DNA of 64,000 nucleotides from Aerosticca soli. GTDB lineage: Bacteria > Pseudomonadota > Gammaproteobacteria > Xanthomonadales > Rhodanobacteraceae. Positions 25,116 to 35,632 of this stretch are shown piece by piece. A model generated the notes under the pieces. The model made no database searches, was not told the DNA's origin, and saw nothing but the letters and a program-made list of their open reading frames with translations. Both the position numbers and the translations under genes were made by a program. Location: positions 953,001 through 1,017,000 of the forward strand of contig NZ_AP018560.1 of the NCBI RefSeq assembly GCF_003967035.1, written 5' to 3'. Positions within the stretch are counted from its first letter, which is position 1. The number at the start of each line of letters is the position of its first letter.

Positions 25116-26125
25116 GTCGGCTCCTGGTGCGGGACGATGCCGAGCCGGGCGGCGCGTGCGGTCAGGCTTTGGTGCAGTTCCTGCATCACCTCTGGCGCGT
25201 CGTCGGCGAAAGCCTGTTCGGCAAGCGGCAGCAATGCCTCGCGTGCACGGGCACCCCACTGCTCGAGCCAGTCCTCGAGCTGCCGGCGATTGCCGTCCGC
25301 TTCGGCAACCGCTGTCTTGAGCATGGCATCCACCCAGCGCGTGGCTTCGGCATACCATTCGCCCATGAAGCCGGTCAGCATGGCCAATACCGGTCCGTGC
25401 TCGCGCGAGAAGATCGCGGCGAGGCGCTCATACACCAGCGGATAGAGCAGGCCATCGAGAGCAAGGTTCTGCGCCACGAAGAGCTCGAACCAATCCTCGA
25501 TGACCCAGAGGTCCTCGACCAGGCGGCGCAGCGGCTGCCATGCCGGCGCTTGCGTCCACATGGTCTTTGCCGCATCGAGGCTGCTGCCCGTGTTGCCATC
25601 CAGCGCCAGTCCGAGGCGCGACAGGTATTGGGCGATGCCCAGGCGGTCGATGGTGGCGAACATGCTGGCCTGGGTCAGTGCGGCCCCGTAACCAAAGGCA
25701 GTGATGTAGCAGTTGTTGAGATTGGCGCCATATTCGACATGCCGGAGCGGTACCAGTAGCTGCGTGATGCGCTGCTGCTGGGATGCGTCGAGCATCTCCA
25801 GCAGGCGATGCTTTTCGGCAAAGGCGAAATGACTCTCCATCACCTCCTGCTGGCGCGCCCGCGTCTGGATCCAGGTGGCGTAGTAGTACTGCCGGGGATC
25901 CAGAAAGGCATACCAGTCCGCCATCACGATGGCGGTCCTGCGCGGGTCATAAATCTCGTGTTGCGGATCCCACAGCGGCCGGTAATGGAAGATGGTGGTG
26001 CACTGCAGGTCGTAGGTCGCTTCCAGGTAGCGTGAGGCCGGTTTGTCGGCGCCCAGGCGCCGTGCCACATGGCCAAAGGTATGGCGCGAGGGCTCCAGCG
26101 CAGCGGTCTTGATGTCGATACTCAT
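25112..26125 (-). CDS. dmpL: Phenol hydroxylase subunit P1 (beta)
   Basis: 337-aa beta subunit of the diiron hydroxylase. It is homologous to the large subunit but lacks a metal site. The segments RRTAIVMADWYAFLDPRQYYYATW and LRHVEYGANLNN (given here as short parts of the family pattern) identify it. It partners DmpN and DmpO in the oxygenase. It starts 35 bp after dmpK and overlaps dmpM by 4 bp. Confidence 0.94.
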   Translation of the reverse strand: MSIDIKTAALEPSRHTFGHVARRLGADKPASRYLEATYDLQCTTIFHYRPLWDPQHEIYDPRRTAIVMADWYAFLDPRQYYYATWIQTRARQQEVMESHFAFAEKHRLLEMLDASQQQRITQLLVPLRHVEYGANLNNCYITAFGYGAALTQASMFATIDRLGIAQYLSRLGLALDGNTGSSLDAAKTMWTQAPAWQPLRRLVEDLWVIEDWFELFVAQNLALDGLLYPLVYERLAAIFSREHGPVLAMLTGFMGEWYAEATRWVDAMLKTAVAEADGNRRQLEDWLEQWGARAREALLPLAEQAFADDAPEVMQELHQSLTARAARLGIVPHQEPT

Positions 26126-26160
26126 GGGTGCTTAAGGATCCAGACGGGGTCGGTGGGTGT

Positions 26161-26406
26161 TCACAAGCCGGCGGTATGCCATTTACAGCGGCCGGCGAGG
26201 CGTCTTGCCTGTTCCGTGGCATCGAGCAGGGCGGCATCGTGGCGATTGCAGAACTCTTCGAAGGCGCCCGCCGGCAACACCATTTCCAGGTACAGGTCCG
26301 GATCGCCGGGCGAGAACTCGAATTCCACGAAGCCATTGGCATGGCGGCGCAGGACGTGTATCGAGGGCTGCAGGGCGGAAGCTTGCATGGAGGATGTGCG
26401 TGCCAT
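26161..26406 (-). CDS. dmpK: Phenol hydroxylase assembly subunit P0
   Basis: 81-aa protein of the DmpK family, needed for iron loading of the hydroxylase in Pseudomonas. The core FVEFEFSPGDPDLYLEMVLP matches the family. Two in-frame ATGs exist, at 26406 and 26388, neither with a good ribosome site. Since the sigma-54-type promoter would put the transcript start near 26414, the second ATG leaves a more usual leader. First gene of the long minus-strand block. Confidence 0.85.
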   Translation of the reverse strand: MARTSSMQASALQPSIHVLRRHANGFVEFEFSPGDPDLYLEMVLPAGAFEEFCNRHDAALLDATEQARRLAGRCKWHTAGL

Positions 26407-26424
26407 CGGGGGGTGGACGTCTTA

Positions 26425-26440
26425 AGCACATCCCGTGCCA
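26425..26440 (-). promoter_or_regulatory. Sigma-54-type -24/-12 promoter for dmpK
   Basis: On the minus strand the sequence TGGCACGGGATGTGCT matches the consensus TGGCACG-N4-TTGCW with one change, T to G at the first base of the -12 element. The invariant GG and GC dinucleotides are kept at the right spacing. DmpR/XylR regulators act only on sigma-54 promoters, and one is encoded divergently about 130 bp away. Confidence 0.75.
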
Positions 26441-26512
26441 ATTCCTAACGCATTGAGTAACAAGCACTTTGCTGCGCCAGCAGCAAAAATTTCGATAAAA
26501 CGAAAAATAACG

Positions 26513-26546
26513 ATATGATCGACCCGACGGGAAGATTTGATCATAT
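26513..26546. promoter_or_regulatory. Candidate DmpR upstream activating sequence (inverted repeat)
   Basis: Perfect 8-bp inverted repeat ATATGATC-N18-GATCATAT. The right arm lies in TTTGATCATAT, close to the TTGATCA core of DmpR/XylR sites. It is centred about 115 bp upstream of the predicted dmpK transcript start, the usual UAS distance, with an A/T-rich segment (26481-26512) between that could be bent. It lies just upstream of the preferred dmpR start at 26566, so it may also affect dmpR. Confidence 0.5.
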
Positions 26547-26565
26547 GGACAAACGCGAGGTCGCC

Positions 26566-28290
26566 ATGTCTTCCAGGATCAGCTTCTATCCGCTGCCCGA
26601 GCTCGCCGCCCGCTTCAAGCTGGCTTTCCGGCCTGGGCACATCGTGTTGGAAGGGCAGCGCATGGTGCTGCTGCATGCCGGCGCGATGGGCGCGCTGCGG
26701 CGCGAGCTGATCGAGAGCCTGGGCACCGATCGCGCGCGCGGCATGCTGGTGCGCATGGGGTATGCGGCAGGCCGTGGCGATGCGGCGATGGTGCGGTGTC
26801 GGCTGCCCGAGGCCAGCGACGCGGAACTGCTCAGCGTGGGGCCGCAGTTGCATGCGCTGGAAGGCGTGGTGCACGTCGTGCCCCGGCATCTGGAGATCGA
26901 CATCGTCCGCGGCACCTATCACGGCGAATTCGTCTGGGAGGATTCCTATGAGGCCGCGTTGCATCTGGAATTGTTTGGCACCGGTGATGCGCCGGCCTGT
27001 TGGATGCAGCTCGGCTATGCCTCCGGCTACACCTCGGAATTGATGGGACGGCCGATCATCTATCGCGAGCTCGAGTGCCGCGGACGCGGCGATGCGCACT
27101 GCCGGGTGGTCGGCCGTCCGGTGGCCGATTGGGGCAACGCGATCGACGATGAACTGGCCTGCTACCAGCCGCAGGACTTCGCCGGCCAGTTTGCGGAACT
27201 GCAGGACGAGGTGCGACGACTGCGCCGTTCGCTGGAAAGGCGCGAGACACAGGAGGGCATGATCGGCATCTCGAGCGCCTTTCGCGAAAGCTGGCGCATG
27301 GTCCGCAAGGCCGCGCAGAGCAAGGTGAGTGTGCTGCTGCTCGGCGAGACCGGGGTCGGCAAGGAGATGTATGCGCAGGCATTGCATCGGCACAGTCCGC
27401 GTGCCGAGGCACCCTTCGTTGCCATGAATTGCGCGGCCATCCCCGACGAGCTCATCGAGGCGGAGCTGTTCGGTGTCGAAAAGGGCGCCTACACCGGCGC
27501 GCAGCAGTCGCGTCTGGGCCGCTTCGAGCGGGCCGATGGCGGCACCCTGTTCCTGGACGAGGTCGGCGAGCTTTCACCCGCCGCACAGGCCAAGGTACTG
27601 CGCGTGTTGCAGGAGGGCGAATTCGAGCGGGTCGGCGACCAGACCACGCGGCACGCCGACGTGCGGCTGGTGGCGGCGACCAACGTCGACCTCGCGCAGG
27701 CGGTCGCCGAGGGCCGTTTCCGCGCCGATCTCTACTACCGGCTCAATATCTATCCGGTACGCATCCCGCCGCTGCGCGAACGCCGCGAGGACATCGAGCC
27801 TCTCGTGGAGCACTTTCTGGCGGAGGCCTGCGCCCGCCACGACAAACGTATGCCCGGCATCACCAGCCGTGCGATGAAGGCGCTGGTGGCCTACGACTGG
27901 CCCGGCAACGTGCGCGAACTGCGGAACACCATCGAGCGCAGCGTCATCCTGCTCGAGCCACACGAACGCATCGATTTAAAGCACATCGATCCGGGTGCCA
28001 CGTCCGGTCCGCCGGCACCGACGCGCGCGGCCCCGGCGATGGCCGGAAGCGAAGCGGCCGCCATCCCGGGCGCGGATCTGGAGACGCTGGTGCAGGCGCT
28101 GCTCGACAGCACCGTCAAGCTCGATGAACTCGAGCCGCGGCTGATCGAGCTGGCCGTGCGTCGCGCCGGCGGCAACCTGAGCCAGGCGGCGCGTACCCTT
28201 GGCATGACCCGTCCGCAGCTCGCCTACCGGATGAACAAGCACGGCATCGTGTTCGAGGGCGACGCCGATCGCGGTAGTCGCCGGCATTGA
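26566..28290 (+). CDS. dmpR: Sigma-54-dependent phenol-responsive activator (DmpR/XylR type)
   Basis: 574-aa aromatic-sensing enhancer-binding protein. The N-terminal effector domain with a V4R segment ([21 protein letters not shown] region) is followed by a linker. The AAA+ domain has Walker A GETGVGKE (about 260-267), the sigma-54 contact loop GAYTGA (307-312) and Walker B GGTLFLDE (325-332). A Fis-type helix-turn-helix lies near residues 536-561 ([19 protein letters not shown]). ATG 26566 has GAGG 6 nt upstream. ATGs at 26515 and 26545 are in frame but overlap the inverted repeat. Divergent from dmpK. Confidence 0.93.
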   Translation: MSSRISFYPLPELAARFKLAFRPGHIVLEGQRMVLLHAGAMGALRRELIESLGTDRARGMLVRMGYAAGRGDAAMVRCRLPEASDAELLSVGPQLHALEGVVHVVPRHLEIDIVRGTYHGEFVWEDSYEAALHLELFGTGDAPACWMQLGYASGYTSELMGRPIIYRELECRGRGDAHCRVVGRPVADWGNAIDDELACYQPQDFAGQFAELQDEVRRLRRSLERRETQEGMIGISSAFRESWRMVRKAAQSKVSVLLLGETGVGKEMYAQALHRHSPRAEAPFVAMNCAAIPDELIEAELFGVEKGAYTGAQQSRLGRFERADGGTLFLDEVGELSPAAQAKVLRVLQEGEFERVGDQTTRHADVRLVAATNVDLAQAVAEGRFRADLYYRLNIYPVRIPPLRERREDIEPLVEHFLAEACARHDKRMPGITSRAMKALVAYDWPGNVRELRNTIERSVILLEPHERIDLKHIDPGATSGPPAPTRAAPAMAGSEAAAIPGADLETLVQALLDSTVKLDELEPRLIELAVRRAGGNLSQAARTLGMTRPQLAYRMNKHGIVFEGDADRGSRRH

Positions 28291-28369
28291 TGATGCAGGG
28301 CTTGCGCGCGTGGCGCGTGCCGCCATCTTGTTTCTGGTCTGGACGGTAGCCGAGGAGGGCCGCAAGCCA

Positions 28370-28906
28370 ATGATCCGCGAGATCCTCAAGATGGGCGATC
28401 CACGCCTCTTGCGCATCGCCGCGCCGGTGCCCGATGGAATGTTCGGCAGCGCCGAGCTCAATGCGCTGATCGGGGACATGTTCGACACCATGCACGCGGC
28501 CGGCGGCGTGGGCCTGGCGGCGCCGCAGATCGGCGTGGACCTGCAGTTGGTGATCTTCGGTTTCGAGCGCTCCGAGCGCTATCCGGAGGCGCCGCCGGTG
28601 CCGCGGACGATCCTCATCAACCCGCAGATCACGCCGCTGTCGCAGGACATGGAGGAGGGCTGGGAAGGCTGCCTTTCGGTACCGGGGCTGCGCGGGGCGG
28701 TGAACCGCTTTTCGCTGATCCGCTACCAGGGCCTGGATCCGGCCGGCGCGCTGATCGACCGCACCGCCGAAGGCTTCCACGCGCGCGTGGTGCAGCACGA
28801 ATGCGACCATTTGATCGGTCGGCTGTATCCCTCGCGCATCACCGACTTTGCCAAGTTCGGTTTCACCGAGGTGTTGTTTCCCGATCGCGAAGCCGGCGAC
28901 GATTGA
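28370..28906 (+). CDS. def: Peptide deformylase
   Basis: Removes the N-terminal formyl group from nascent proteins; metal enzyme, 178 aa. All three family motifs are intact: [16 protein letters not shown] and [11 protein letters not shown] 28370 is preceded by GAGGAGGG; the frame is open upstream, but the family start is [11 protein letters not shown]. It is the first backbone gene after the catabolic island. It is not next to fmt, so it may be a second deformylase gene of the genome. Confidence 0.93.
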   Translation: MIREILKMGDPRLLRIAAPVPDGMFGSAELNALIGDMFDTMHAAGGVGLAAPQIGVDLQLVIFGFERSERYPEAPPVPRTILINPQITPLSQDMEEGWEGCLSVPGLRGAVNRFSLIRYQGLDPAGALIDRTAEGFHARVVQHECDHLIGRLYPSRITDFAKFGFTEVLFPDREAGDD

Positions 28907-28924
28907 ACGCTGCGACGTGCGCGA

Positions 28925-29737
28925 TCAACGCCCCGCGGCGATGGCCTCCCGCAGCGTCCGTGCGGCTTCCCGTGCCGCGGCGGCGAAATCCTCGCCGTCG
29001 CCGGCATAGAGCACGGCGCGCGAGGCGCTGATGATGAGGCCATTGCCGTCGGCGTCGAGGCCGTGGCGCAGCACGGCGGCCACGTCGCCGCCTTGCGCGC
29101 CGATGCCGGGCACCAGTAGCGGCATCGTGCCGACGCGGGCGCGCACCTTGCCCAGTTCCTCCGGCCAGGTCGCGCCGACCACCAGCGCGCAGTTGCCGTG
29201 GGCGTTCCAGTCGCGGGCGATGGTCTCGGCCACGCGCAGGTACAAGGGTTCGCCGCCGCAATCGAGGGCCTGGAAATCCGCGCCGCCCGGATTGGAGGTG
29301 CGGCAGAGCAGGATCGCGCCCTTGTCGGCACGTTCCAGAAACGGTTCGACCGAATCGCGGCCAAGATAGGGATTGAGCGTCACCGCGTCGGCGCGGTAGC
29401 GCTCGAACGCCTCGCTCGCGTAGTGGCGTGCGGTGGAGCCGATGTCGCCGCGCTTGGCATCGAGGATCACCGGCACGCCCGGGTGCGCGTCATGGATGTG
29501 CGCGATCAGGCGTTCCAGCGCGTCCTCGGCACGCAGGGCGGCAAAGTGCGCGATCTGCGGCTTGAACGCGCAGACCAGGTCGGCGGTGGCATCGACGATC
29601 GCCGCGCAGAAGGCGAACACCGCGTCCGGCCGTTCGCGCAGGTGCGCCGGGAAGCGCGCCGGCTCCGGGTCGAGCCCGACACACAGCAGCGAGCCGCTGC
29701 GCGCCCAGGCCTGACGCAGGGACTGCATGAAACTCAT
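28925..29737 (-). CDS. pyrF: Orotidine 5'-phosphate decarboxylase
   Basis: Last step of UMP synthesis, 270 aa, the longer (type 2) PyrF. The catalytic Lys lies in [12 protein letters not shown] (residues 92-103), with LCVGLDPEP at the N-terminus and [10 protein letters not shown] near the phosphate site. It is convergent with def and lies downstream of ettA on the same strand. Confidence 0.94.
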   Translation of the reverse strand: MSFMQSLRQAWARSGSLLCVGLDPEPARFPAHLRERPDAVFAFCAAIVDATADLVCAFKPQIAHFAALRAEDALERLIAHIHDAHPGVPVILDAKRGDIGSTARHYASEAFERYRADAVTLNPYLGRDSVEPFLERADKGAILLCRTSNPGGADFQALDCGGEPLYLRVAETIARDWNAHGNCALVVGATWPEELGKVRARVGTMPLLVPGIGAQGGDVAAVLRHGLDADGNGLIISASRAVLYAGDGEDFAAAAREAARTLREAIAAGR

Positions 29738-29810
29738 CGCGGGTTCCTCTTGATGGCGGGTGCTGCGCGAGCGGGACCCGCGCAGGCTTCGCAGGGGGGG
29801 CTCTGCGCCC

Positions 29811-29842
29811 GCCCCGGCCGGTCGTCTGCGCTTGGCCGGGGC
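29811..29842 (-). terminator. GC-rich hairpin downstream of ettA
   Basis: Perfect 9-bp stem GCCCCGGCC / GGCCGGGGC with a 14-nt loop, 10 bp past the ettA stop and before pyrF. No U-run follows, so it may be a stabilising or Rho-linked 3' structure rather than a strong intrinsic terminator. Confidence 0.4.
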
Positions 29843-29851
29843 GCGTGCCCG

Positions 29852-31510
<1,659 letters not shown>

Positions 31511-31675
31511 GCGTGCTCCGGTGGCGCCGGCGGGCGACAACGCCTCGCGCCGGCATGGGAAGGAAAGTTCAATCGTGCATTATCGCCCAATCGCGATGGT
31601 CGGGGAAAATTTCAAGCCTCTCGGCGCCTCGCGCTCCCCGCCGTGTGTGGCCGGCAAGCCAGTGGACGGCCGCGC

Positions 31676-32461
31676 GTGGGCTTGAGGCCGCGCCGTCGCT
31701 GGCCCTGGCGAGTCGGGCTGGCATTCGTCCTCTGCGGCATAGGGGTACTCGTCGGCGTGCCGGCGCGCTGGGTCTGGGCCTGGGCCGCCCACCGGCTGCC
31801 CGGCGTGGCGCTGGTCGGCGTCGGCGGCACGCTCTGGCAGGGCCGGGCGCAGGCGCTGGTGCTGGCGGGCGGGCCGACCTTCCGCGACGTGCATTGGCGG
31901 CTCTCGCGGCGGCTGCTGCTCGGCCGGCCGGCGTTCGCGCTGACGGCGGGTTCACCCGCGCTGGAACTCGCGGCGCGACGCGAGCCGGCGCAAGAGGGCC
32001 GGACCTGCTGGCGGGAAGTGTCCCTGCGCCTGGCGCTCGACGGCCTCGTGCCCGCGCTGCCGGCACTCGGCGGTACGCCGACGGGGCGGCTGTCGCTCGA
32101 TCTCGATGACTTGCTGCTCGCGGGTGGCTGGCCGCTCGCCCTTGACGGGCATGCCCGCTGGCAGGCGGCCGGCGTGCGGACGGCCGACGGGCCGCTCGCC
32201 CTGGGCGAGCTGGACGCCCGGCTCGAGGCCCAGGCCGGCGTGGTGCGTATCGCCTTTGCCGATACCGGCGACGGGCCGCTGGCGGCACGCGGCACGGCGA
32301 TGCTTTCCCCGCTAGGCTGGCTGATCGGTGCGAAGCTCGCCGCGCGTCGCCAGGATCCGGCGCTCGCGCGTTGGCTGGCCGGTCTCGGTCCGGCCGATGC
32401 GCACGGCGTCGTCCATCTCGCCCGTGCCGGCGGCCTGGCACAACTGCCATCGGAGCCATGA
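31676..32461 (+). CDS. Type II secretion system protein N-like (GspN)
   Basis: About 261 aa. One N-terminal membrane helix (WRVGLAFVLCGIGVLVGVPARW) is followed by a periplasmic domain with GVGGTLWQGRAQAL, the usual GspN opening. No other gsp gene is nearby. The start is uncertain: GTG 31676 or TTG 31682, neither with a strong ribosome site; the long open frame upstream is only the antisense of ettA and pyrF. The stop overlaps the next start region (TGAATG). Confidence 0.65.
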   Translation: MGLRPRRRWPWRVGLAFVLCGIGVLVGVPARWVWAWAAHRLPGVALVGVGGTLWQGRAQALVLAGGPTFRDVHWRLSRRLLLGRPAFALTAGSPALELAARREPAQEGRTCWREVSLRLALDGLVPALPALGGTPTGRLSLDLDDLLLAGGWPLALDGHARWQAAGVRTADGPLALGELDARLEAQAGVVRIAFADTGDGPLAARGTAMLSPLGWLIGAKLAARRQDPALARWLAGLGPADAHGVVHLARAGGLAQLPSEP

Positions 32462-33250
32462 ATGCACGTCGAACGTCTCGCACACGCCCTTGAAGCCGCC
32501 CGCGCCGCCGCGCAGGCCGCCGCGCAGGTGATCCTTCGCCACTGGCAGAGCGGCGTGGCGGTGGAGTGGAAGAGCGATGCCACGCCGGTGACGCAGGCCG
32601 ACCGCGAGGCCGAGCAGGCGATCCGCGCGGTGCTCGCGCGCGCCTTGCCGGAGGCCGGCATCTACGGCGAGGAATACGGCCGCAGCGGCAACGAGCATCT
32701 GCTGTGGCTGGTCGATCCGCTGGACGGCACCAAGAGCTTCGTCCGCCGCACGCCGTTCTTTTCCACCCAGATCGCGCTGATGGAGGCGGGCGAGCTGGTG
32801 CTCGGCGTGTCCTGCGCGCCGGTCTACGGCGAGACGATGTGGGCCGCGCGCGGCATGGGTGCCTGGCTCGACGGCCGGCGCGTCACGGTGGCCGATACCG
32901 CGCGTCTGGAGCAGGCGGCGCTGTCCACCGGCAACATCAAGTCGCTCGCCGCCGATGCGCGCTGGGCGGCCTTCGGTGAACTGGTGCGCACGGTCGACCG
33001 TATCCGTGGCTATGGCGATTTCTGCCATTACCACCTGCTCGCGCGCGGCGCGCTCGATCTGGTGCTGGAGTCGGACGTGCACGTCCTGGACGTCGCCGCG
33101 CTGGCGGTGATCGTGCGCGAGGCCGGCGGCATCTTCACCGATCTCGACGGCCAGCCGCCGGGGCTGGCCACCCGCAGCGTGCTGGCCGGGGTGCCGGCAC
33201 TGCATGCGCAGGCACTGGCGCGCCTGCGCGCGGCACCGCGGTCGTGCTGA
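32462..33250 (+). CDS. Inositol monophosphatase family phosphatase (histidinol-phosphatase-like)
   Basis: 262-aa Mg-dependent phosphatase. Motif 1, with the metal ligands, is DPLDGTKSF (residues about 85-93), the metal Glu is in YGEEYG, and the second metal site is in DVHVLDVAALAVIVREAGG. Substrate may be histidinol phosphate (HisN type) or inositol/nucleotide phosphates. It is followed by nudE and cysQ, a second member of the same superfamily. Confidence 0.85.
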   Translation: MHVERLAHALEAARAAAQAAAQVILRHWQSGVAVEWKSDATPVTQADREAEQAIRAVLARALPEAGIYGEEYGRSGNEHLLWLVDPLDGTKSFVRRTPFFSTQIALMEAGELVLGVSCAPVYGETMWAARGMGAWLDGRRVTVADTARLEQAALSTGNIKSLAADARWAAFGELVRTVDRIRGYGDFCHYHLLARGALDLVLESDVHVLDVAALAVIVREAGGIFTDLDGQPPGLATRSVLAGVPALHAQALARLRAAPRSC

Positions 33251-33284
33251 AGGCGCCGCGCGCGACGCGGGCTACAATCGGCCG

Positions 33285-33839
33285 ATGCGCAAGCCTCCCA
33301 TCATCCATGCCGTCCGCGACGTCGGCCCCAGCCGCTTCCTGCGCGCCGAGCAGATCGACCTCGAGTTCTCCAACGGCGAGCGGCGCACCTTCGAGCGCCT
33401 GACCGGCGAGGGGCCGGGCGCGGTGATCGTGGTGCCCATGCTGGATGCGGATACCGTGCTGCTGGTGCGCGAGTACGCCGCCGGCGTGGACCGCTACGAG
33501 CTCGGCCTGCCCAAGGGCCGGCTCGATCCGGGCGAGACGGTGGAACAGGGCGCGAACCGCGAGCTCAAGGAGGAGGTCGGCTATGGCGCGCGCCGGCTCA
33601 CGCCGCTGCACGAGCTGGTGCTCTCGCCGTCGTACATGACCAATCGCGCGCACGTCGTGCTGGCGCAGGAGCTCTATCCCGAGCGGTTGCCCGGCGATGA
33701 GCCGGAGGAGCTCGAAGTGGTGCCGTGGCGGCTCTCCGAGCTGCACACGCTGCTCGGCCGCGCGGACGTCAGCGACGGCCGTTCGATCGCCGCCCTGTTC
33801 ATGGCCCGCGAATACCTGGCCGGGCGCTTCCGCCCGTGA
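33285..33839 (+). CDS. nudE: ADP compounds hydrolase, Nudix
   Basis: 184-aa Nudix enzyme acting on ADP-ribose, Ap3A, NADH and similar. The Nudix box runs from GLPKGRLDPGETVEQG through RELKEEVGYG with all catalytic Glu present. MRKPPIIHAVRDV at 33285 is the usual NudE start. Its stop overlaps the cysQ GTG start. Confidence 0.9.
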   Translation: MRKPPIIHAVRDVGPSRFLRAEQIDLEFSNGERRTFERLTGEGPGAVIVVPMLDADTVLLVREYAAGVDRYELGLPKGRLDPGETVEQGANRELKEEVGYGARRLTPLHELVLSPSYMTNRAHVVLAQELYPERLPGDEPEELEVVPWRLSELHTLLGRADVSDGRSIAALFMAREYLAGRFRP

Positions 33840-34681
33840 AGCGAGTGCCCGACGCCGAGCTGCGAGCCCTGGCCGATCTCGCCCGCCGCGCCGGCGAGGC
33901 CATCCTCGAGGTCTACCGCGGCGATTTCTCGGTCACGCGCAAGCTCGACGCCTCGCCGCTGACCGCCGCGGATCTGGCCGCGCAGCGGGTCATTCTCGCG
34001 GGGCTGGATGCGCTCGCGCCCGGCGTGCCGGTGGTTTCGGAGGAGGCGGTGCTGCCGCCGTGGGAAGAACGCCGGCACTGGCGTCGCTATTTCCTCGTCG
34101 ATCCGCTGGACGGCACCCGCGAGTTCGTCAAGCGCAATGGCGAATTCACCGTCAACATCGCCCTGGTCGAGGATCACCAGCCGGCGCTCGGCGTGGTGCT
34201 GGCGCCGGTCGACGGCAGCCTGTATCTGGCGCGGCGCGGCGGCGGTGTCTGGCTGCAGCAGGCCCCGGCCCTGGGCGAGGGCCAAGCCGAGCCGCCCTGG
34301 CAGCCGCTGCGCACGCGGCCCTTGGCCCATCCGCCGGTGGTCGCCGGCAGCCGTTCGCACGGCGCGGACACCCACGCCATGCTCGCCGACCTGCTCGGCA
34401 CCGATTACGTCGCCCTGCCGCTCGGGTCCTCGCTCAAGTTCTGCCTGATCGCGCGCGGCCAGGCCGATCTCTATCTGCGGCTGGGCGAGACCAGCGAGTG
34501 GGATACCGCCGCGGCGCAATGCGTGCTGGAGGAAGCCGGCGGCGCGGTGCTCGACCTGACCGGTCGGCCGCTGCGCTACAACACCCGCGATTCGCTCACC
34601 AACCCGGAATTCCTGGCCGTCGGCGACACCGGCGTCGACTGGCCGGCGCGGCTGCGTCACGCTCTGCGCGAACGCTACTGA
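33836..34681 (+). CDS. cysQ: 3'(2'),5'-bisphosphate nucleotidase
   Basis: 281-aa IMPase-superfamily enzyme that recycles PAP from sulfate assimilation. Motifs are VVSEEAVLPPWEER (metal Glu), DPLDGTREFVKRNGEFTVNIAL (CysQ-specific continuation of the DPLDGT motif, seen in parts) and SEWDTAAAQCVLEEAGG. GTG 33836 overlaps nudE (GTGA), so the two are translationally coupled, the common nudE-cysQ pair. Confidence 0.92.
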   Translation: MKRVPDAELRALADLARRAGEAILEVYRGDFSVTRKLDASPLTAADLAAQRVILAGLDALAPGVPVVSEEAVLPPWEERRHWRRYFLVDPLDGTREFVKRNGEFTVNIALVEDHQPALGVVLAPVDGSLYLARRGGGVWLQQAPALGEGQAEPPWQPLRTRPLAHPPVVAGSRSHGADTHAMLADLLGTDYVALPLGSSLKFCLIARGQADLYLRLGETSEWDTAAAQCVLEEAGGAVLDLTGRPLRYNTRDSLTNPEFLAVGDTGVDWPARLRHALRERY

Positions 34682-34721
34682 AGACGCCCGTTCGCGCCTT
34701 TTTTGCGCCAGGCAGTCTTCA
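34679..34721. repeat. Inverted repeat spanning two convergent stop codons
   Basis: TGAAGAC at 34679-34685 and GTCTTCA at 34715-34721 are perfect inverted arms. The left arm begins with the cysQ stop TGA and the right arm ends with the stop of the convergent exonuclease gene. Inner bases add GCC/GGC and CGC/GCG pairs, and a T6 run lies in the loop. It may fold in both transcripts and act as a shared 3' end. Confidence 0.45.
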
Positions 34722-35624
34722 GCAGGCCGCGGCCGGGACGACGCCGGCAAGCCATTCGAGTCGTGCCCGGCTGTGGGGCCCCAAGCGAAGCTGCGCGCAG
34801 AGCGCCTGCAGCCGTTCTTCGTCGCCCTGCCGGCGCCGCAGCGCGTCGGCTTCAGCAGGCACCGGTGCATCCAGGGCGATGCGGGTCAGACGCCGGTACA
34901 ACAGCGCGGCCTCGGCGTGCTCGGCCAGCCGCGCGGCGCAGGCCGCGGCGCCGCGCAGCGGCAGCGTCGGGACTTCCGCGAGCCGGTCGAGCAGCGCGTC
35001 CAGGCTGCCGAAATGGGCGAGCAGGGCGGCCGCGGTGCGTGCGCCGATGCCGGGCACGCCGGGAATGTTGTCCACCGCATCGCCGCACAGGGCAAGGTAA
35101 TCGGCCACCTGGTGCGGATGCACGCCAAGCCGCGCGTGCACGCCGGCGGCACCCCAGCGCAGGCCACGGGCGAAATCCCACTGCTCGTCATGCGGGCCGA
35201 GCAGCTGGCCGAAATCCTTGTCGGCCGAGACGATCACCGCCCCGTGTCCGTGCGCCCGCAGGCTCCACAACGCGCTGCCGATGAGGTCGTCCGCCTCGTA
35301 GGCGTGGTCGACCAGCACCGGCACGCCCAAGGCCTGGAGCAGCTCGCGGCAGCGCACGAACTGCCGCTCGAGGGCCGGCGGCGGCAGCGCGCGGTTGGCC
35401 TTGTAGGCCGGATAGATGGCGTTGCGGAACGAGCAGGTCAGCGCCGCATCGAAGGCCACCGCCACATGGGTGGGCTGCGTCCGTTCCAGGAGTTCGCACA
35501 GGAAGCGGGCGAAGCCGTGCACCGCGTTGACCGGCTCGCCGTCCTCGTCGCGCAACGAGTCCGGCAGCGCGTGCCAGGCGCGGAAGACGTACAGGCTGCC
35601 GTCGATGAGATGCGCCGCCGGCAT
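34719..35624 (-). CDS. 5'-3' exonuclease (FEN/ExoIX-like)
   Basis: 301-aa structure-specific nuclease, similar to the N-terminal domain of DNA polymerase I. Metal-binding acidic residues are in HLIDGSLYVFRAWHA, VAFDAALTCSFRN, EADDLIG and VSADKDFGQL. The helix-hairpin-helix is GVPGIGARTAA. ATG 35624 (MPAAHLIDGS) is chosen; the open frame upstream is antisense of the nitroreductase. It may process flap or primer ends. Confidence 0.88.
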   Translation of the reverse strand: MPAAHLIDGSLYVFRAWHALPDSLRDEDGEPVNAVHGFARFLCELLERTQPTHVAVAFDAALTCSFRNAIYPAYKANRALPPPALERQFVRCRELLQALGVPVLVDHAYEADDLIGSALWSLRAHGHGAVIVSADKDFGQLLGPHDEQWDFARGLRWGAAGVHARLGVHPHQVADYLALCGDAVDNIPGVPGIGARTAAALLAHFGSLDALLDRLAEVPTLPLRGAAACAARLAEHAEAALLYRRLTRIALDAPVPAEADALRRRQGDEERLQALCAQLRLGPHSRARLEWLAGVVPAAAC

Positions 35625-35632
35625 GGCGTTTT

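Noticed and set aside
28291-28369. Integration boundary (att site or tRNA) at the right end of the catabolic island
   Set aside because: No direct repeat, tRNA fragment or integrase is visible between dmpR and def; the boundary is judged from gene content only.
32462-34681. Tandem duplication of one phosphatase gene (IMPase and CysQ)
   Set aside because: Both are IMPase-superfamily members, but they differ throughout outside the DPLDGT motif and are separated by nudE; they represent different old families.
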